Source: Peribacillus faecalis
Lineage (GTDB): Bacteria; Bacillota; Bacilli; Bacillales; DSM-1321
Assembly (NCBI RefSeq): GCF_014712675.1
Contig: NZ_JACXSI010000069.1
Coordinates: 1-64,000, forward strand
DNA: 64,000 nt
Direction of reading: 5' to 3'
How positions within the stretch are numbered: position 1 is the first letter of the stretch; every line of letters begins with the position of its first letter. Both the position numbers and the translations under genes were made by a program. The notes beneath the pieces are model-generated. The model saw nothing but the letters and a program-made list of their open reading frames with translations. It did not search any database and was not told where the DNA came from. Shown here piece after piece: positions 47,034-54,517 of the stretch.

Positions 47034-47573
47034 ATGGCTGCCCTTGTTTCTGTGAACGAAAAAAAGGAATTCATTCGCTGGTTTTTGAATCATTACCAGC
47101 TCAAACGACGTGAGTGTGTATGGATACTGAACTACTTAATGAGCCACGATCAGCTGATGAAGAAAGTACATTTTGTTGAGGATGCACAATTTTGTCCCCG
47201 CGGTTTGGTAATGTCAACACATTGTGTAGATGAAGCGCCGTTTAAGTTTTATAAGTCCAACATCATGACAACTGATGCGGAAAAATCTTTCCACGATATC
47301 CGTTTGAACAGGGATGAGGACATTTATATTACCTTGCACTTTCGCTCAGCTTATTCTTCCTATCACTATGCTGTCGTTCTTGAGAAAAATCCTTTTATAC
47401 CGAGCAATATGGAAACAAATGAGCAAGACAAAAAAATGGCAGAGCAAGTGTTACAACTTTCGCTGACATCATTTAAAAGAACTCAGCTGCTAAAGCAAAT
47501 AGATGAAGCGTTGGATCACCATGATCAAGAACTATTTCAAGAGTTAACAACTGCTTTGCAAAATATGGAGTAG
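47034..47573 (+). CDS. ypiB: YpiB/ReoY, UPF0302 family
   Basis: The protein has 179 residues, the same length as B. subtilis YpiB. The N-terminal domain ([27 protein letters not shown]) is the UPF0302 signature, and the C-terminal tail is short and helical. The Listeria orthologue ReoY helps target MurA for degradation by ClpCP; this is family knowledge, and the ClpC adaptor mecB is also in this window. GAGGAGGG lies before the ATG. A terminator follows. Confidence 0.88.
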   Translation: MAALVSVNEKKEFIRWFLNHYQLKRRECVWILNYLMSHDQLMKKVHFVEDAQFCPRGLVMSTHCVDEAPFKFYKSNIMTTDAEKSFHDIRLNRDEDIYITLHFRSAYSSYHYAVVLEKNPFIPSNMETNEQDKKMAEQVLQLSLTSFKRTQLLKQIDEALDHHDQELFQELTTALQNME

Positions 47574-47601
47574 CCTTTCGATTCGGAAGGCTATTTTTTT
47601 A
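47570..47601 (+). terminator. Terminator after ypiB
   Basis: TAGCCTTTCG / CGGAAGGCTA stem overlapping the ypiB stop codon, followed by TTTTTTT. Confidence 0.85.
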
Positions 47602-47610
47602 TGGTAAGAA

Positions 47611-47720
47611 ATTTTGAACGCAGATAACTTTCTAACCTTATACCTGCCATGCCCTGTCCTTTTTCATTGATGCGAATTCAAGCGGGAGTTTCAATGAAAA
47701 AGGAGCGATAACGGCTTTTT
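47611..47720 (+). repeat. Family A repeat, internally deleted
   Basis: Left end ATTTTGAACGCAG...TCTAACCTTATACCTGCC, the inner GAAACC hairpin deleted. Inverted repeat 2 is CCTTTTTCATTG (47658-47669) against CAATGAAAAAGG (47692-47703), a variant that keeps pairing. Ends AGCGATAACGGCTTTTTT, 77 bases before ypiF. Confidence 0.75.
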
Positions 47721-47796
47721 TGAATGTTTTGTGAATTTTATGTAAAAAAATACTAAAAATGGTATGATGAACAAAAAGATAGGGAGCGAAAAAAAC

Positions 47797-48252
47797 ATGA
47801 AATGGTTACCTCAAGATATGGACATGTTTTTTCAAGCTAGAGAATACGTCGATACAGCAGTCATGCCGCTGATTGGTTTGACGTTTAAAGAGCAAGCGAA
47901 GCAAAGTGCTTCTGTTCATGATTTTATATCGATTGTATCGAGGCAGGTTGAGCAGCAGTTTAAAGGAAGAGTCCTATTAATGCCTCCATTGACATATTGC
48001 AGTGATTGGTCTAAAGAAGAAAGGCTCGAATTATTATTAAAGTGGAAAGCAGATTTGGATAAACAATTTTCTCATGTGCTATTTCTTACGTCTGACGCGG
48101 AATGGAAAACACTTGAAATGGAGATTGGTCAGAGCTTGCTTTGGATAAGCCCTATTCCTTTAGAACATTTAGAAGAAAAATATAAGCAGCCAATGATGGA
48201 AGAACAAGTCAAAATGTTATTGAAAGTAATTAGTCAAAAATGGAAAAAATGA
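47797..48252 (+). CDS. ypiF: YpiF, DUF2487 protein
   Basis: The 151-residue soluble protein matches YpiF of B. subtilis: FFQAREYVDTAVMPL near the start, about the same length, and the same place directly before qcrA. The function is unknown. AGGGAG lies 11 bases before ATG 47797, slightly long. A SigA-type promoter for qcrABC lies downstream of its stop, so it need not be in that operon. Confidence 0.82.
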   Translation: MKWLPQDMDMFFQAREYVDTAVMPLIGLTFKEQAKQSASVHDFISIVSRQVEQQFKGRVLLMPPLTYCSDWSKEERLELLLKWKADLDKQFSHVLFLTSDAEWKTLEMEIGQSLLWISPIPLEHLEEKYKQPMMEEQVKMLLKVISQKWKK

Positions 48253-48312
48253 ATAAAATATGAAATTTTGGGTATGCAACACACAAATACCAAATTTTGT
48301 GTTATCAGAATA

Positions 48313-48341
48313 TTGACCTTATTTTGGTAATGAAGTATCAT
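48313..48341 (+). promoter_or_regulatory. SigA promoter of qcrABC
   Basis: TTGACC, 17-base spacer, TATCAT, with the qcrA start 78 bases downstream. A loose inverted repeat (AAATTTTGGGTAT / AATACCAAATTT, about 48264-48297) precedes it and may terminate ypiF. Confidence 0.65.
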
Positions 48342-48418
48342 GGGGATGTCCTAGTTTTATAGAATTATATTGATAATTGTCCGTCGGACTGAAGTTTTTT
48401 AGGTAGAGGGGGGATTTT

Positions 48419-48931
48419 ATGAGTAAACAGCGCGTTTCAAGACGTCAATTTCTGAACTATACGTTAACAGGTGTAGGCGGTTTCATGGCGGCGGGGATGC
48501 TAATGCCTATGGTGCGTTTTGCAGTCGATCCTGTTTTAAAAGCGAGTGCAAGCGGTGATTTTGTAGCAACGACCATGAAGGAAAGCGACCTGACGACTGA
48601 GCCTCAGCGTGTCAGCTTTTTAGTTCAGCAGAAAGATGCATGGTATGATTCCGAAGAAACAAGAGTAGCGTGGGTTTTTAAAGATGAAGCTGGCGAGATT
48701 GTTGCACTATCTCCAATCTGTAAACATCTTGGGTGTGTAGTAGATTGGAATACAGATTCCAAAAATCCGAATAGGTTCTTCTGCAACTGCCATAACGGAT
48801 TATATGAGAAAAATGGCATGAATGTTGAAGGCACACCGCCAATGGGACCTCTAGACATGTATTTAGTACAGGTCGAAGACGGAATTATCAAATTAGGTGC
48901 AATAGAGCCAAACAGAAACAAGGGGGCGTAA
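48419..48931 (+). CDS. qcrA: Menaquinol-cytochrome c reductase Rieske subunit QcrA
   Basis: QcrA carries the 2Fe-2S centre of the bc complex. The 170-residue protein has a twin-arginine N-terminus (SRRQFLNYTL) and membrane anchor (about 17-35). Rieske ligands are C101 and H103 in box CKHLGC and C122 and H125 in box CNCH; C106 and C124 form the expected disulfide. GGGGGG-type ribosome site upstream. It is 3 bases before qcrB. Confidence 0.96.
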   Translation: MSKQRVSRRQFLNYTLTGVGGFMAAGMLMPMVRFAVDPVLKASASGDFVATTMKESDLTTEPQRVSFLVQQKDAWYDSEETRVAWVFKDEAGEIVALSPICKHLGCVVDWNTDSKNPNRFFCNCHNGLYEKNGMNVEGTPPMGPLDMYLVQVEDGIIKLGAIEPNRNKGA

Positions 48932-48934
48932 TGT

Positions 48935-49609
48935 ATGCTAAACAAGATCTATGATTGGGTGGACGAGCGAATCGATATTACGCCTCTGTGGCGCGATATT
49001 GCCGATCATGAAGTACCTGAGCATGTTAATCCGGCCCATCATTTCTCAGCATTTGTTTATTGTTTTGGTGGATTAACATTTTTTGTTACGGTTATTCAAG
49101 TATTATCCGGAATGTTTTTGACGATGTATTACGTACCGGATATTAAAAATGCTTGGGAATCGGTTTATTATTTGCAAAATGAAGTAGCATTCGGAAAAAT
49201 CGTTCGTGGTATGCATCACTGGGGAGCATCAGTCGTTATTGTTATGATGTTTTTACATACTTTAAGGGTTTTCTTCCAGGGAGCCTACAAAAAACCACGT
49301 GAGTTGAATTGGGTTGTCGGAGTTTTAATTTTCTTCGTCATGTTAGGTCTTGGATTTACAGGTTATTTATTGCCATGGGATATGAAAGCGTTGTTCGCAA
49401 CAAAGGTTGGTCTGGAAATTGCGGGTTCTGTTCCCCTTATTGGCGACCAGATTAAGACCTTGCTGGCAGGGGATCCTACAATAGTCGGAGCTGTAACGTT
49501 AACACGATTCTTTGCAATCCACGTGTTCTTCTTGCCGGCAGCATTACTTGGATTGGTGGCTGTCCACTTCATGATGATTCGTAAGCAAGGTATATCCGGT
49601 CCGTTGTAA
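48935..49609 (+). CDS. qcrB: Menaquinol-cytochrome c reductase cytochrome b subunit QcrB
   Basis: QcrB holds the b hemes and the menaquinol site. It has 224 residues, the b6-type short form, with four transmembrane helices. Heme histidines are in GMHHWGASVVIVMMFLHTLRV and in RFFAIHVFFLPAALLGLVAVHF. The split into QcrB plus the membrane part of QcrC is normal for Bacillus. AAGGGGG overlaps the qcrA end as its ribosome site. Confidence 0.96.
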   Translation: MLNKIYDWVDERIDITPLWRDIADHEVPEHVNPAHHFSAFVYCFGGLTFFVTVIQVLSGMFLTMYYVPDIKNAWESVYYLQNEVAFGKIVRGMHHWGASVVIVMMFLHTLRVFFQGAYKKPRELNWVVGVLIFFVMLGLGFTGYLLPWDMKALFATKVGLEIAGSVPLIGDQIKTLLAGDPTIVGAVTLTRFFAIHVFFLPAALLGLVAVHFMMIRKQGISGPL

Positions 49610-49667
49610 GCCGAAAGGTGATAAATTTGAAATTTAGAAGCTTTTAACAAGAGGAGGGGATTGTACG

Positions 49668-50435
49668 ATGCATCGTGGCAAAGGAATGAAGTTTGTAGGT
49701 GATTCACGTATTACTGCTGTGAAAACACCGAATATTCCGAAAGATTACTCGGAGTACCCTGGGAAAACGGAAGCATTCTGGCCCAACTTTCTTTTGAAAG
49801 AATGGATGGTAGGAGCGGTCTTCTTAGTTGGATTTTTAGCTTTATGTGTTGCTCATGATCCGCCTTTGGAGAAAATGGCCGATCCGGCAGCTGTCGGATA
49901 TATACCGTTACCTGACTGGTACTTTTTATTCTTATATCAATTATTGAAATATACGTATGCTTCCGGTCCATACAATGTGATTGGAGCAATGGTTATGCCT
50001 GGTTTGGCATTTGGTGCGTTATTGTTGGCGCCATTTATCGACCGCGGACCGGAAAGACGTCCTTTTAAGCGTCCGTTTGCAACAGGCTTCATGTTGCTGT
50101 CTGTTATCAGCATTTTCTATTTGACTTGGGCTTCTGTTGATATGCATGACTGGGAAGCTGCCAAGAAGCAAGGTGAGATTGTATTAGGACCTGAAATTGA
50201 CCAAGAAGATCCTGGCTATGCTGTTTATGAAGCGAGCGGCTGTATCGGCTGTCACGGCGGAAACTTGGAAGGCGGACCTGGAGCCCCTACTTTAGCCGGA
50301 ACGGGATTAACAGCTGAAGAGATTGCTGAAATCGCTGTAAATGGAACAGGTTCTATGCCGGCCGGTTTATATAAAGGCACAGACGAAGACCTGCAACTGC
50401 TTTCTGAATTTATAGCAGGAATTGAAGCTGAATAA
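49668..50435 (+). CDS. qcrC: Menaquinol-cytochrome c reductase cytochrome b/c subunit QcrC
   Basis: QcrC joins a subunit IV-like membrane part (three helices, about 45-65, 95-120 and 138-158; PDWYFLFLYQLLKY) to a C-terminal cytochrome c domain with heme motif CIGCH at C192, C195 and H196. The likely axial methionine is in GSMPAGLYK. It passes electrons from the b hemes outward. The product has 255 residues. AGGAGGGG precedes the ATG, and a terminator follows. Confidence 0.96.
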   Translation: MHRGKGMKFVGDSRITAVKTPNIPKDYSEYPGKTEAFWPNFLLKEWMVGAVFLVGFLALCVAHDPPLEKMADPAAVGYIPLPDWYFLFLYQLLKYTYASGPYNVIGAMVMPGLAFGALLLAPFIDRGPERRPFKRPFATGFMLLSVISIFYLTWASVDMHDWEAAKKQGEIVLGPEIDQEDPGYAVYEASGCIGCHGGNLEGGPGAPTLAGTGLTAEEIAEIAVNGTGSMPAGLYKGTDEDLQLLSEFIAGIEAE

Positions 50436-50445
50436 GAAAGAAGAG

Positions 50446-50488
50446 AAAGATGGTTAAGGCTTACAAGCTTTAAACCATCTTTTTTTAA
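50446..50488 (+). terminator. Terminator of qcrABC
   Basis: AAAGATGGTTTAA-type stem (AAAGATGGTT / AACCATCTTT) with an inner AGCTT pairing, followed by TTTT. Confidence 0.85.
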
Positions 50489-50495
50489 GTTTTAG

Positions 50496-50759
50496 GAAAT
50501 TATAAATCTACATTTTGTATAAGTTGAAAATAGTGTATCGCCGTCTAGCTCCAGCGCCCAGCCTATTGCCCTTCGGCAGCCTCCTTCGATAAGTCAACGC
50601 GAAATGTGGAATCGGCCCGCAAGCAAGGTACAGCGACTAAAGGCGCTGCGTCTGCATATCTTCGTCGCTGTGACTCTCGTCCTTCGTGTTTCCTATGTCT
50701 CTGTCGGCGGCCTCCAGTTCATACGGTGCTTTTTAGGGGGCGCTTACGCTTTTGTTCTA
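50496..50759 (+). repeat. Family B repeat
   Basis: Left end GTATCGCCGTCTAGCTCCAGC, CCTATTGCCCTTCGGCAGCC, then an extra segment with GGTACAGCGACTAAAGGCG and CTTCGTCGCTGTGAC, then GGCGGCCTCCAGTTCATACG and right end GGGGGCGCTTACGCTTTTGTTC. The outer AGCGCC/GGCGCT bases are inverted. It occupies the gap before ypjA. Short open frames in it look repeat-derived. Confidence 0.85.
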
Positions 50760-50833
50760 ATTTCTTTTTCTTTCATGACTGTAGTATGATAGATTAACAT
50801 ATTAGATTTATAAGAGATAAGGAGGAAAAGTGA

Positions 50834-51424
50834 ATGAATGAGATTTATGCCATTCTCCGTAATAAAAAATTTATAGTGTTTCTTTTGATCATAAATATTT
50901 TTGGCACGATATACGGATATGATTGGTATGGACACCAGCTTGCAGAAACCGAATTGATTTTCATTCCGTTTGTTCCGGACAGCCCTACTGCATGCTTGTT
51001 TTTTGTAATTGTACTGATTGGATTTCTTATGAATAAAAATTGGGGGGTGTTTGAGGCGCTTGCGTTCATTTCATTATTTAAGTACGGCGTTTGGGCGGTA
51101 GTTATGAATGTATGGACATTAATGGTCAGCGATAATTTCCATTGGACAGGGTATATGTTGATGGCTTCTCATGCTGCAATGGCTATTCAAGCTTTACTGT
51201 ATTCACCTTTTTACCGAATAAAAGTGTGGCACCTCTCCGTTGCTGCTGTATTCACATTACATAATGAAATCATTGACTATGTATTTGGGCAAATGCCTTG
51301 GTATGGTTCATTGTCGGTTTATATAAATGAAATTGCTTACTTTACTTTCTGGCTGAGTGTCCTTTCAATTTTTGTCTGCTACTATTTTGGTATGAAAAAA
51401 CAATGCTGGACGTTAACGCTGTAG
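50834..51424 (+). CDS. ypjA: YpjA, DUF1405 membrane protein
   Basis: The 196-residue polytopic protein has about six hydrophobic helices. It resembles YpjA of Bacillus: GYDWYGHQL, FVPDSPTACLFF, and the place after qcrC. No enzyme motif is visible and its function is unknown. AGGAGG precedes the ATG. A further ATG four bases on is out of frame. Confidence 0.84.
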   Translation: MNEIYAILRNKKFIVFLLIINIFGTIYGYDWYGHQLAETELIFIPFVPDSPTACLFFVIVLIGFLMNKNWGVFEALAFISLFKYGVWAVVMNVWTLMVSDNFHWTGYMLMASHAAMAIQALLYSPFYRIKVWHLSVAAVFTLHNEIIDYVFGQMPWYGSLSVYINEIAYFTFWLSVLSIFVCYYFGMKKQCWTLTL

Positions 51425-51508
51425 ACTTATCATTTAATTGTTTTGAATTTTAGTTATACTAGCATTCTCTCTCTCATATAAGTAATAGAGGAAGAGGAGG
51501 GACATGCT

Positions 51509-52300
51509 GTGGTAAAAAAAATCTTAATACTATTTGTTGCCTTTTATGTATTTATTCCATACGCTAATATTGCTGATGCCTCTTCAGATTTGCAGAAGCT
51601 TGATGCAAAGACGGATGAAATATTGCAAATGGTGAAGGTGCAACGGTATGATTTAGCTTTGAAACTACTAGATTCTTTTTCAGCAAATTTTTTAGATGTG
51701 ACTGCAAGTGAAAATGTATTTACAAATGATGAATTTAGAATTGTGTATTCAGCATATGAAGAACTAATGCAGAAGATGAAGGATCCGGATGCAGAGCATA
51801 ATGAAAAAGTAAATTCCGCTACAAAGCTGAGGCTTGTCGTAGATGCCGTCCATACTGATAGTCAGCCGCTATGGACGAATATGGAAGAGCAAATGATGGG
51901 CGCTTTTCAAGATGCGATTCGTGCAGCCGGTGAGCATGATGAGGCTATGTTCGAAAGTGAATTAGATCGTCTGCTGGAGCAATACGATTTAATATATGCC
52001 AGCCTGCAAGTGGATTTTCATCCGGAGACGGTTCAAATGCTGGATTCGAAATTTTATTATATTGATCAATATCGCCCGCAAGTATATCTTAATGGAGTGG
52101 AGCAGCAGGAATTGGCTGTCTTGAAATATGAAATGCAATCGCTTTTTGATGAAATGGAAGAGGATGAAGCCGACCCTTCTCTTTGGTGGGTCATTATATC
52201 GACAGGCAGTGTCATTATTACAACATTATCGTATGTAGGCTGGAAAAAATACCGCGGCTCAAAGGAGGGTTTAAAGTATAAGAATAAACAGAAAGATTGA
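51509..52300 (+). CDS. ypjB: Sporulation protein YpjB
   Basis: This 263-residue protein has a signal peptide (about 1-24), a helical outer domain, and a C-terminal membrane helix (about 229-246) with a basic cytoplasmic tail (GWKKYRGSKEGLKYKNKQKD). It matches YpjB by layout and position. YpjB is listed with sporulation in B. subtilis, but its role is not known. The start is GTG, 8 bases after GAGGAGG. A terminator follows. Confidence 0.84.
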   Translation: MVKKILILFVAFYVFIPYANIADASSDLQKLDAKTDEILQMVKVQRYDLALKLLDSFSANFLDVTASENVFTNDEFRIVYSAYEELMQKMKDPDAEHNEKVNSATKLRLVVDAVHTDSQPLWTNMEEQMMGAFQDAIRAAGEHDEAMFESELDRLLEQYDLIYASLQVDFHPETVQMLDSKFYYIDQYRPQVYLNGVEQQELAVLKYEMQSLFDEMEEDEADPSLWWVIISTGSVIITTLSYVGWKKYRGSKEGLKYKNKQKD

Positions 52301-52303
52301 CAG

Positions 52304-52343
52304 TTACTGCTATTATTTCTAAAATAATAGTAATACTTTTTTT
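52304..52343 (+). terminator. Terminator after ypjB
   Basis: TTACTGCTATTATTT / AAATAATAGTAATA stem with a CTA loop, followed by CTTTTTTT. Confidence 0.85.
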
Positions 52344-52354
52344 GGGAGGTAACA

Positions 52355-53035
52355 ATGGCTAGTTATTTAATCTACTTGGCGATTATCATTTTGATCCCGA
52401 TTTATGCTCAATTCAAGGTGAAGTCAACGTATAAACGTTATACAAAAGTTGCATCATCTTCTCGCATGACGGGTGCCGAAGTAGCAAGAAAAATTCTTGA
52501 TGATAATGGTTTATACAATGTCCATGTTGAAGAAACAAGAGGGTATTTAAGCGACCATTACGATCCAAGAAGCAAAGTTGTTCGTTTATCATCTGAAAAT
52601 TACCACGGTCATTCATTAGCGGCAACTGCCGTATCTGCCCATGAGGTTGGCCATGCTATTCAAGACCAGCAAGATTACGCATTCCTGAGATTGCGTCACT
52701 CGCTTGTCCCTGTTGCGAACATTGGTTCAAACTTGTCATGGGTACTGATTTTAATCGGTTTTATTGCAGGTTTATCTAATTTCGTTCTGTTCGGGATTAT
52801 CTGTATGCTTGCAGCGGTTTTATTCCAAGTCGTTACGTTACCTGTAGAGTTCAATGCTTCAACAAGAGCAATGGATCAAGTTGTATCACTTGGTATTATC
52901 CGCTCAGATGAAGAGCGCGAAACTAAAAAAGTTTTAAATGCGGCAGCATTAACATATGTGGCAGCAGCTGCAGTTGCTGTGCTTGAATTAGTTCGTCTGA
53001 TCATGATTTACACTGGCATGAATTCTGAAGACTAA
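52355..53035 (+). CDS. YugP-family neutral zinc metallopeptidase
   Basis: The product has 226 residues, an N-terminal membrane helix, a zinc-binding HEVGH motif near residue 96, and two or more hydrophobic segments near 125-165 and 200-218. This is the membrane zinc peptidase family of B. subtilis YugP. The substrate is unknown. In B. subtilis yugP lies elsewhere, so this gene is an addition relative to the ypjB-ypjC order. GGGAGG precedes the ATG. Confidence 0.88.
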   Translation: MASYLIYLAIIILIPIYAQFKVKSTYKRYTKVASSSRMTGAEVARKILDDNGLYNVHVEETRGYLSDHYDPRSKVVRLSSENYHGHSLAATAVSAHEVGHAIQDQQDYAFLRLRHSLVPVANIGSNLSWVLILIGFIAGLSNFVLFGIICMLAAVLFQVVTLPVEFNASTRAMDQVVSLGIIRSDEERETKKVLNAAALTYVAAAAVAVLELVRLIMIYTGMNSED

Positions 53036-53036
53036 C

Positions 53037-53064
53037 TCGAAAAACCGTCACCGTTCCTTTTTAA
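53037..53064 (-). repeat. Family A repeat, right-end remnant, minus orientation
   Basis: On the minus strand AAAAAGGAACGGTGACGG then TTTTTCGAG, only the terminal hairpin of the element, directly after the peptidase stop. Confidence 0.55.
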
Positions 53065-53067
53065 GAA

Positions 53068-53108
53068 AGAAACAGGTTGCTCCTATTAGGAACAACCTGT
53101 TTTTTTAT
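53068..53108. terminator. Bidirectional terminator between the peptidase and the XRE-TPR gene
   Basis: AACAGGTTGCTCCTA / TAGGAACAACCTGTT stem (one mismatch), T run on the right and A run on the left. The minus-strand gene ends inside its right flank. Confidence 0.9.
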
Positions 53109-54343
53109 ACTTTCATTCCTGTTACTTTTTCATATGTGTCAAAAATAAATGATTGGTACAAGTTTTTAGGTAAAGGTTTTACCAAGTTATAGCCGAGTGT
53201 AATCTCGACCATTGCTTTTTCGTGTTGCCCAAGTTCTTCATAGCAAAGGGCTCGTATAGCAAAAAGTTGATAGCTGATGGCTAAATCATAAGGATGATGA
53301 ATGTACTCAGAGACTTTCTCGTTTTTTAGCAATTCCAGTGATTGTTCATAGTGTCCTAATGCCCAGTGGCAATAGGCTTCTTCTACTTTAAAAAGCCCTG
53401 TGATTCCAGTACTTGAAATTACGTCTTTATGAGATTTGACGGTCTCTTCAAGTAAAGTAAGAGCTTCATCAAATTCTTTCTTAAATTGGTTCAAGTAATG
53501 TGCTTTTATAAAGTTTAATGACACTTTAACAGCTGTATCATCAGCAAAATCTGAATACTGCTCAAGTTTTAAAATATAGTATTCAGCTGCTTTTTCATCG
53601 CAATCCATAATTGCGCGAATTAACATAAAGCGGTATAAGTCATCGATCCGATAAAAGATTTTATCTTCTTTAGATAATTTAATCCCTTCCTGCAAGTGCT
53701 CCATAGCACGTTCAATATCATCAACTGCTAAATACATAATCGTTAACATATAGTGCATATCAAGCTTCGTTAAATTATTGATGAAATGCTGTTTTCCTTC
53801 AGTGTGCGCTTCGGCTTCATGTAAAAACTGCAACGCTTCTTTGTAATGACGCTGTTCAAATTGTCTCCAGCATAAATGAATATAACAATCTATGACGTGA
53901 TTGAACATATTTAATTCCTTATATCGTGTGATGGCATCCCGCATATGTGATTCTTCCTTGTATGATCCTGTTACATAGGCAAGACGGGCATATAAATCTA
54001 ACAGGCGCGCATTTTCATAATTTCGTTTTTGAAGATTGGGTATTTGCGGTTCAATCAGTTTTTCGATCGGTTCGTACATTTCTACCGTATTTGCTTCTGC
54101 CATCAATTGTTCGACTTTATCCAGCAATAGCCGAACCTCTTCTGAATCGTCATCTTGAAGCAAAGCATTTACCTCTACGCCGAGCCTGCTTGCGATAAAA
54201 TGCAAGCTTTCCATTGATGGCTGCGCTTTACCGTTCTCAATCAGGCTGAGCATGCTTTTGGAAAGTTGATCTCCAGAAAGTGTCTCTAATGTCAGTTTCT
54301 TCTCTTTTCTAAGCTTTCTAATTCGTTTGCCAATTCCGTTCAT
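53105..54343 (-). CDS. XRE-type regulator with C-terminal TPR domain
   Basis: The protein has 412 residues. The N-terminal XRE helix-turn-helix lies at about 2-60 (GIGKRIRKLRKEKKLTLETLSG, SKSMLSLIENGKAQPS). About seven TPR-like helical repeats fill the rest (for example YKEALQFLHEAEAHTEG, HYEQSLELLKN). This layout is that of NprR/PlcR-like (RRNPP) regulators, which often bind small peptides, but I find no adjacent peptide gene. It is divergent from an MFS exporter across a region with three palindromes, one over its own -10 box, so it probably controls both genes. ATG 54343 follows AGGGTGA; the GTG at 54352 would overlap that site. It is not part of the B. subtilis order. Confidence 0.85.
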   Translation of the reverse strand: MNGIGKRIRKLRKEKKLTLETLSGDQLSKSMLSLIENGKAQPSMESLHFIASRLGVEVNALLQDDDSEEVRLLLDKVEQLMAEANTVEMYEPIEKLIEPQIPNLQKRNYENARLLDLYARLAYVTGSYKEESHMRDAITRYKELNMFNHVIDCYIHLCWRQFEQRHYKEALQFLHEAEAHTEGKQHFINNLTKLDMHYMLTIMYLAVDDIERAMEHLQEGIKLSKEDKIFYRIDDLYRFMLIRAIMDCDEKAAEYYILKLEQYSDFADDTAVKVSLNFIKAHYLNQFKKEFDEALTLLEETVKSHKDVISSTGITGLFKVEEAYCHWALGHYEQSLELLKNEKVSEYIHHPYDLAISYQLFAIRALCYEELGQHEKAMVEITLGYNLVKPLPKNLYQSFIFDTYEKVTGMKV

Positions 54344-54376
54344 TTTTTTCACCCTATTTCCAACGTCTGTCTCTTG

Positions 54377-54393
54377 GTTTAATTATATTAAAC
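54377..54393. promoter_or_regulatory. Operator-like palindrome 1 (over the regulator promoter)
   Basis: GTTTAATTATATTAAAC, 17 bases with one mismatched pair. It covers the -10 box (54382-54387) of the minus-strand promoter of the XRE-TPR gene, so autorepression is plausible. Confidence 0.6.
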
Positions 54394-54410
54394 AATAATT
54401 GCGTAGTAAA
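54382..54410 (-). promoter_or_regulatory. SigA promoter of the XRE-TPR gene
   Basis: Minus-strand TTTACT (54405-54410), 17-base spacer, perfect TATAAT (54382-54387), about 39 bases before the start codon. Confidence 0.6.
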
Positions 54411-54419
54411 GTATAAAAA

Positions 54420-54436
54420 GTTTAATTAAATTTAAA
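54420..54436. promoter_or_regulatory. Operator-like palindrome 2 (between the promoters)
   Basis: GTTTAATTAAATTTAAA shares the left arm of the other two sites and has a weaker right arm. It is 43 bases from site 1 and 55 from site 3, and lies just before the MFS -35 box. Confidence 0.45.
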
Positions 54437-54442
54437 AAACTG

Positions 54443-54471
54443 TTGTCAGGAAAAAACTTCCTGTGTTATAT
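54443..54471 (+). promoter_or_regulatory. SigA promoter of the MFS exporter gene
   Basis: TTGTCA (54443-54448), 17-base spacer, TTATAT (54466-54471). The spacer holds a separate inverted repeat, CAGGAA-5-TTCCTG (54447-54463). Confidence 0.6.
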
Positions 54472-54474
54472 TAA

Positions 54475-54491
54475 GTTTAATTAAATTAAAC
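54475..54491. promoter_or_regulatory. Operator-like palindrome 3 (after the MFS -10 box)
   Basis: GTTTAATTAAATTAAAC, a perfect 8+1+8 palindrome covering the expected transcription start of the MFS gene, a classical repressor position. Confidence 0.65.
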
Positions 54492-54517
54492 ATTTGGGGA
54501 TTGGATGGTGTTAAGCT

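Noticed and set aside
50604-50797. Overlapping 61- and 63-residue frames upstream of ypjA
   Set aside because: Both are made of family B repeat sequence.
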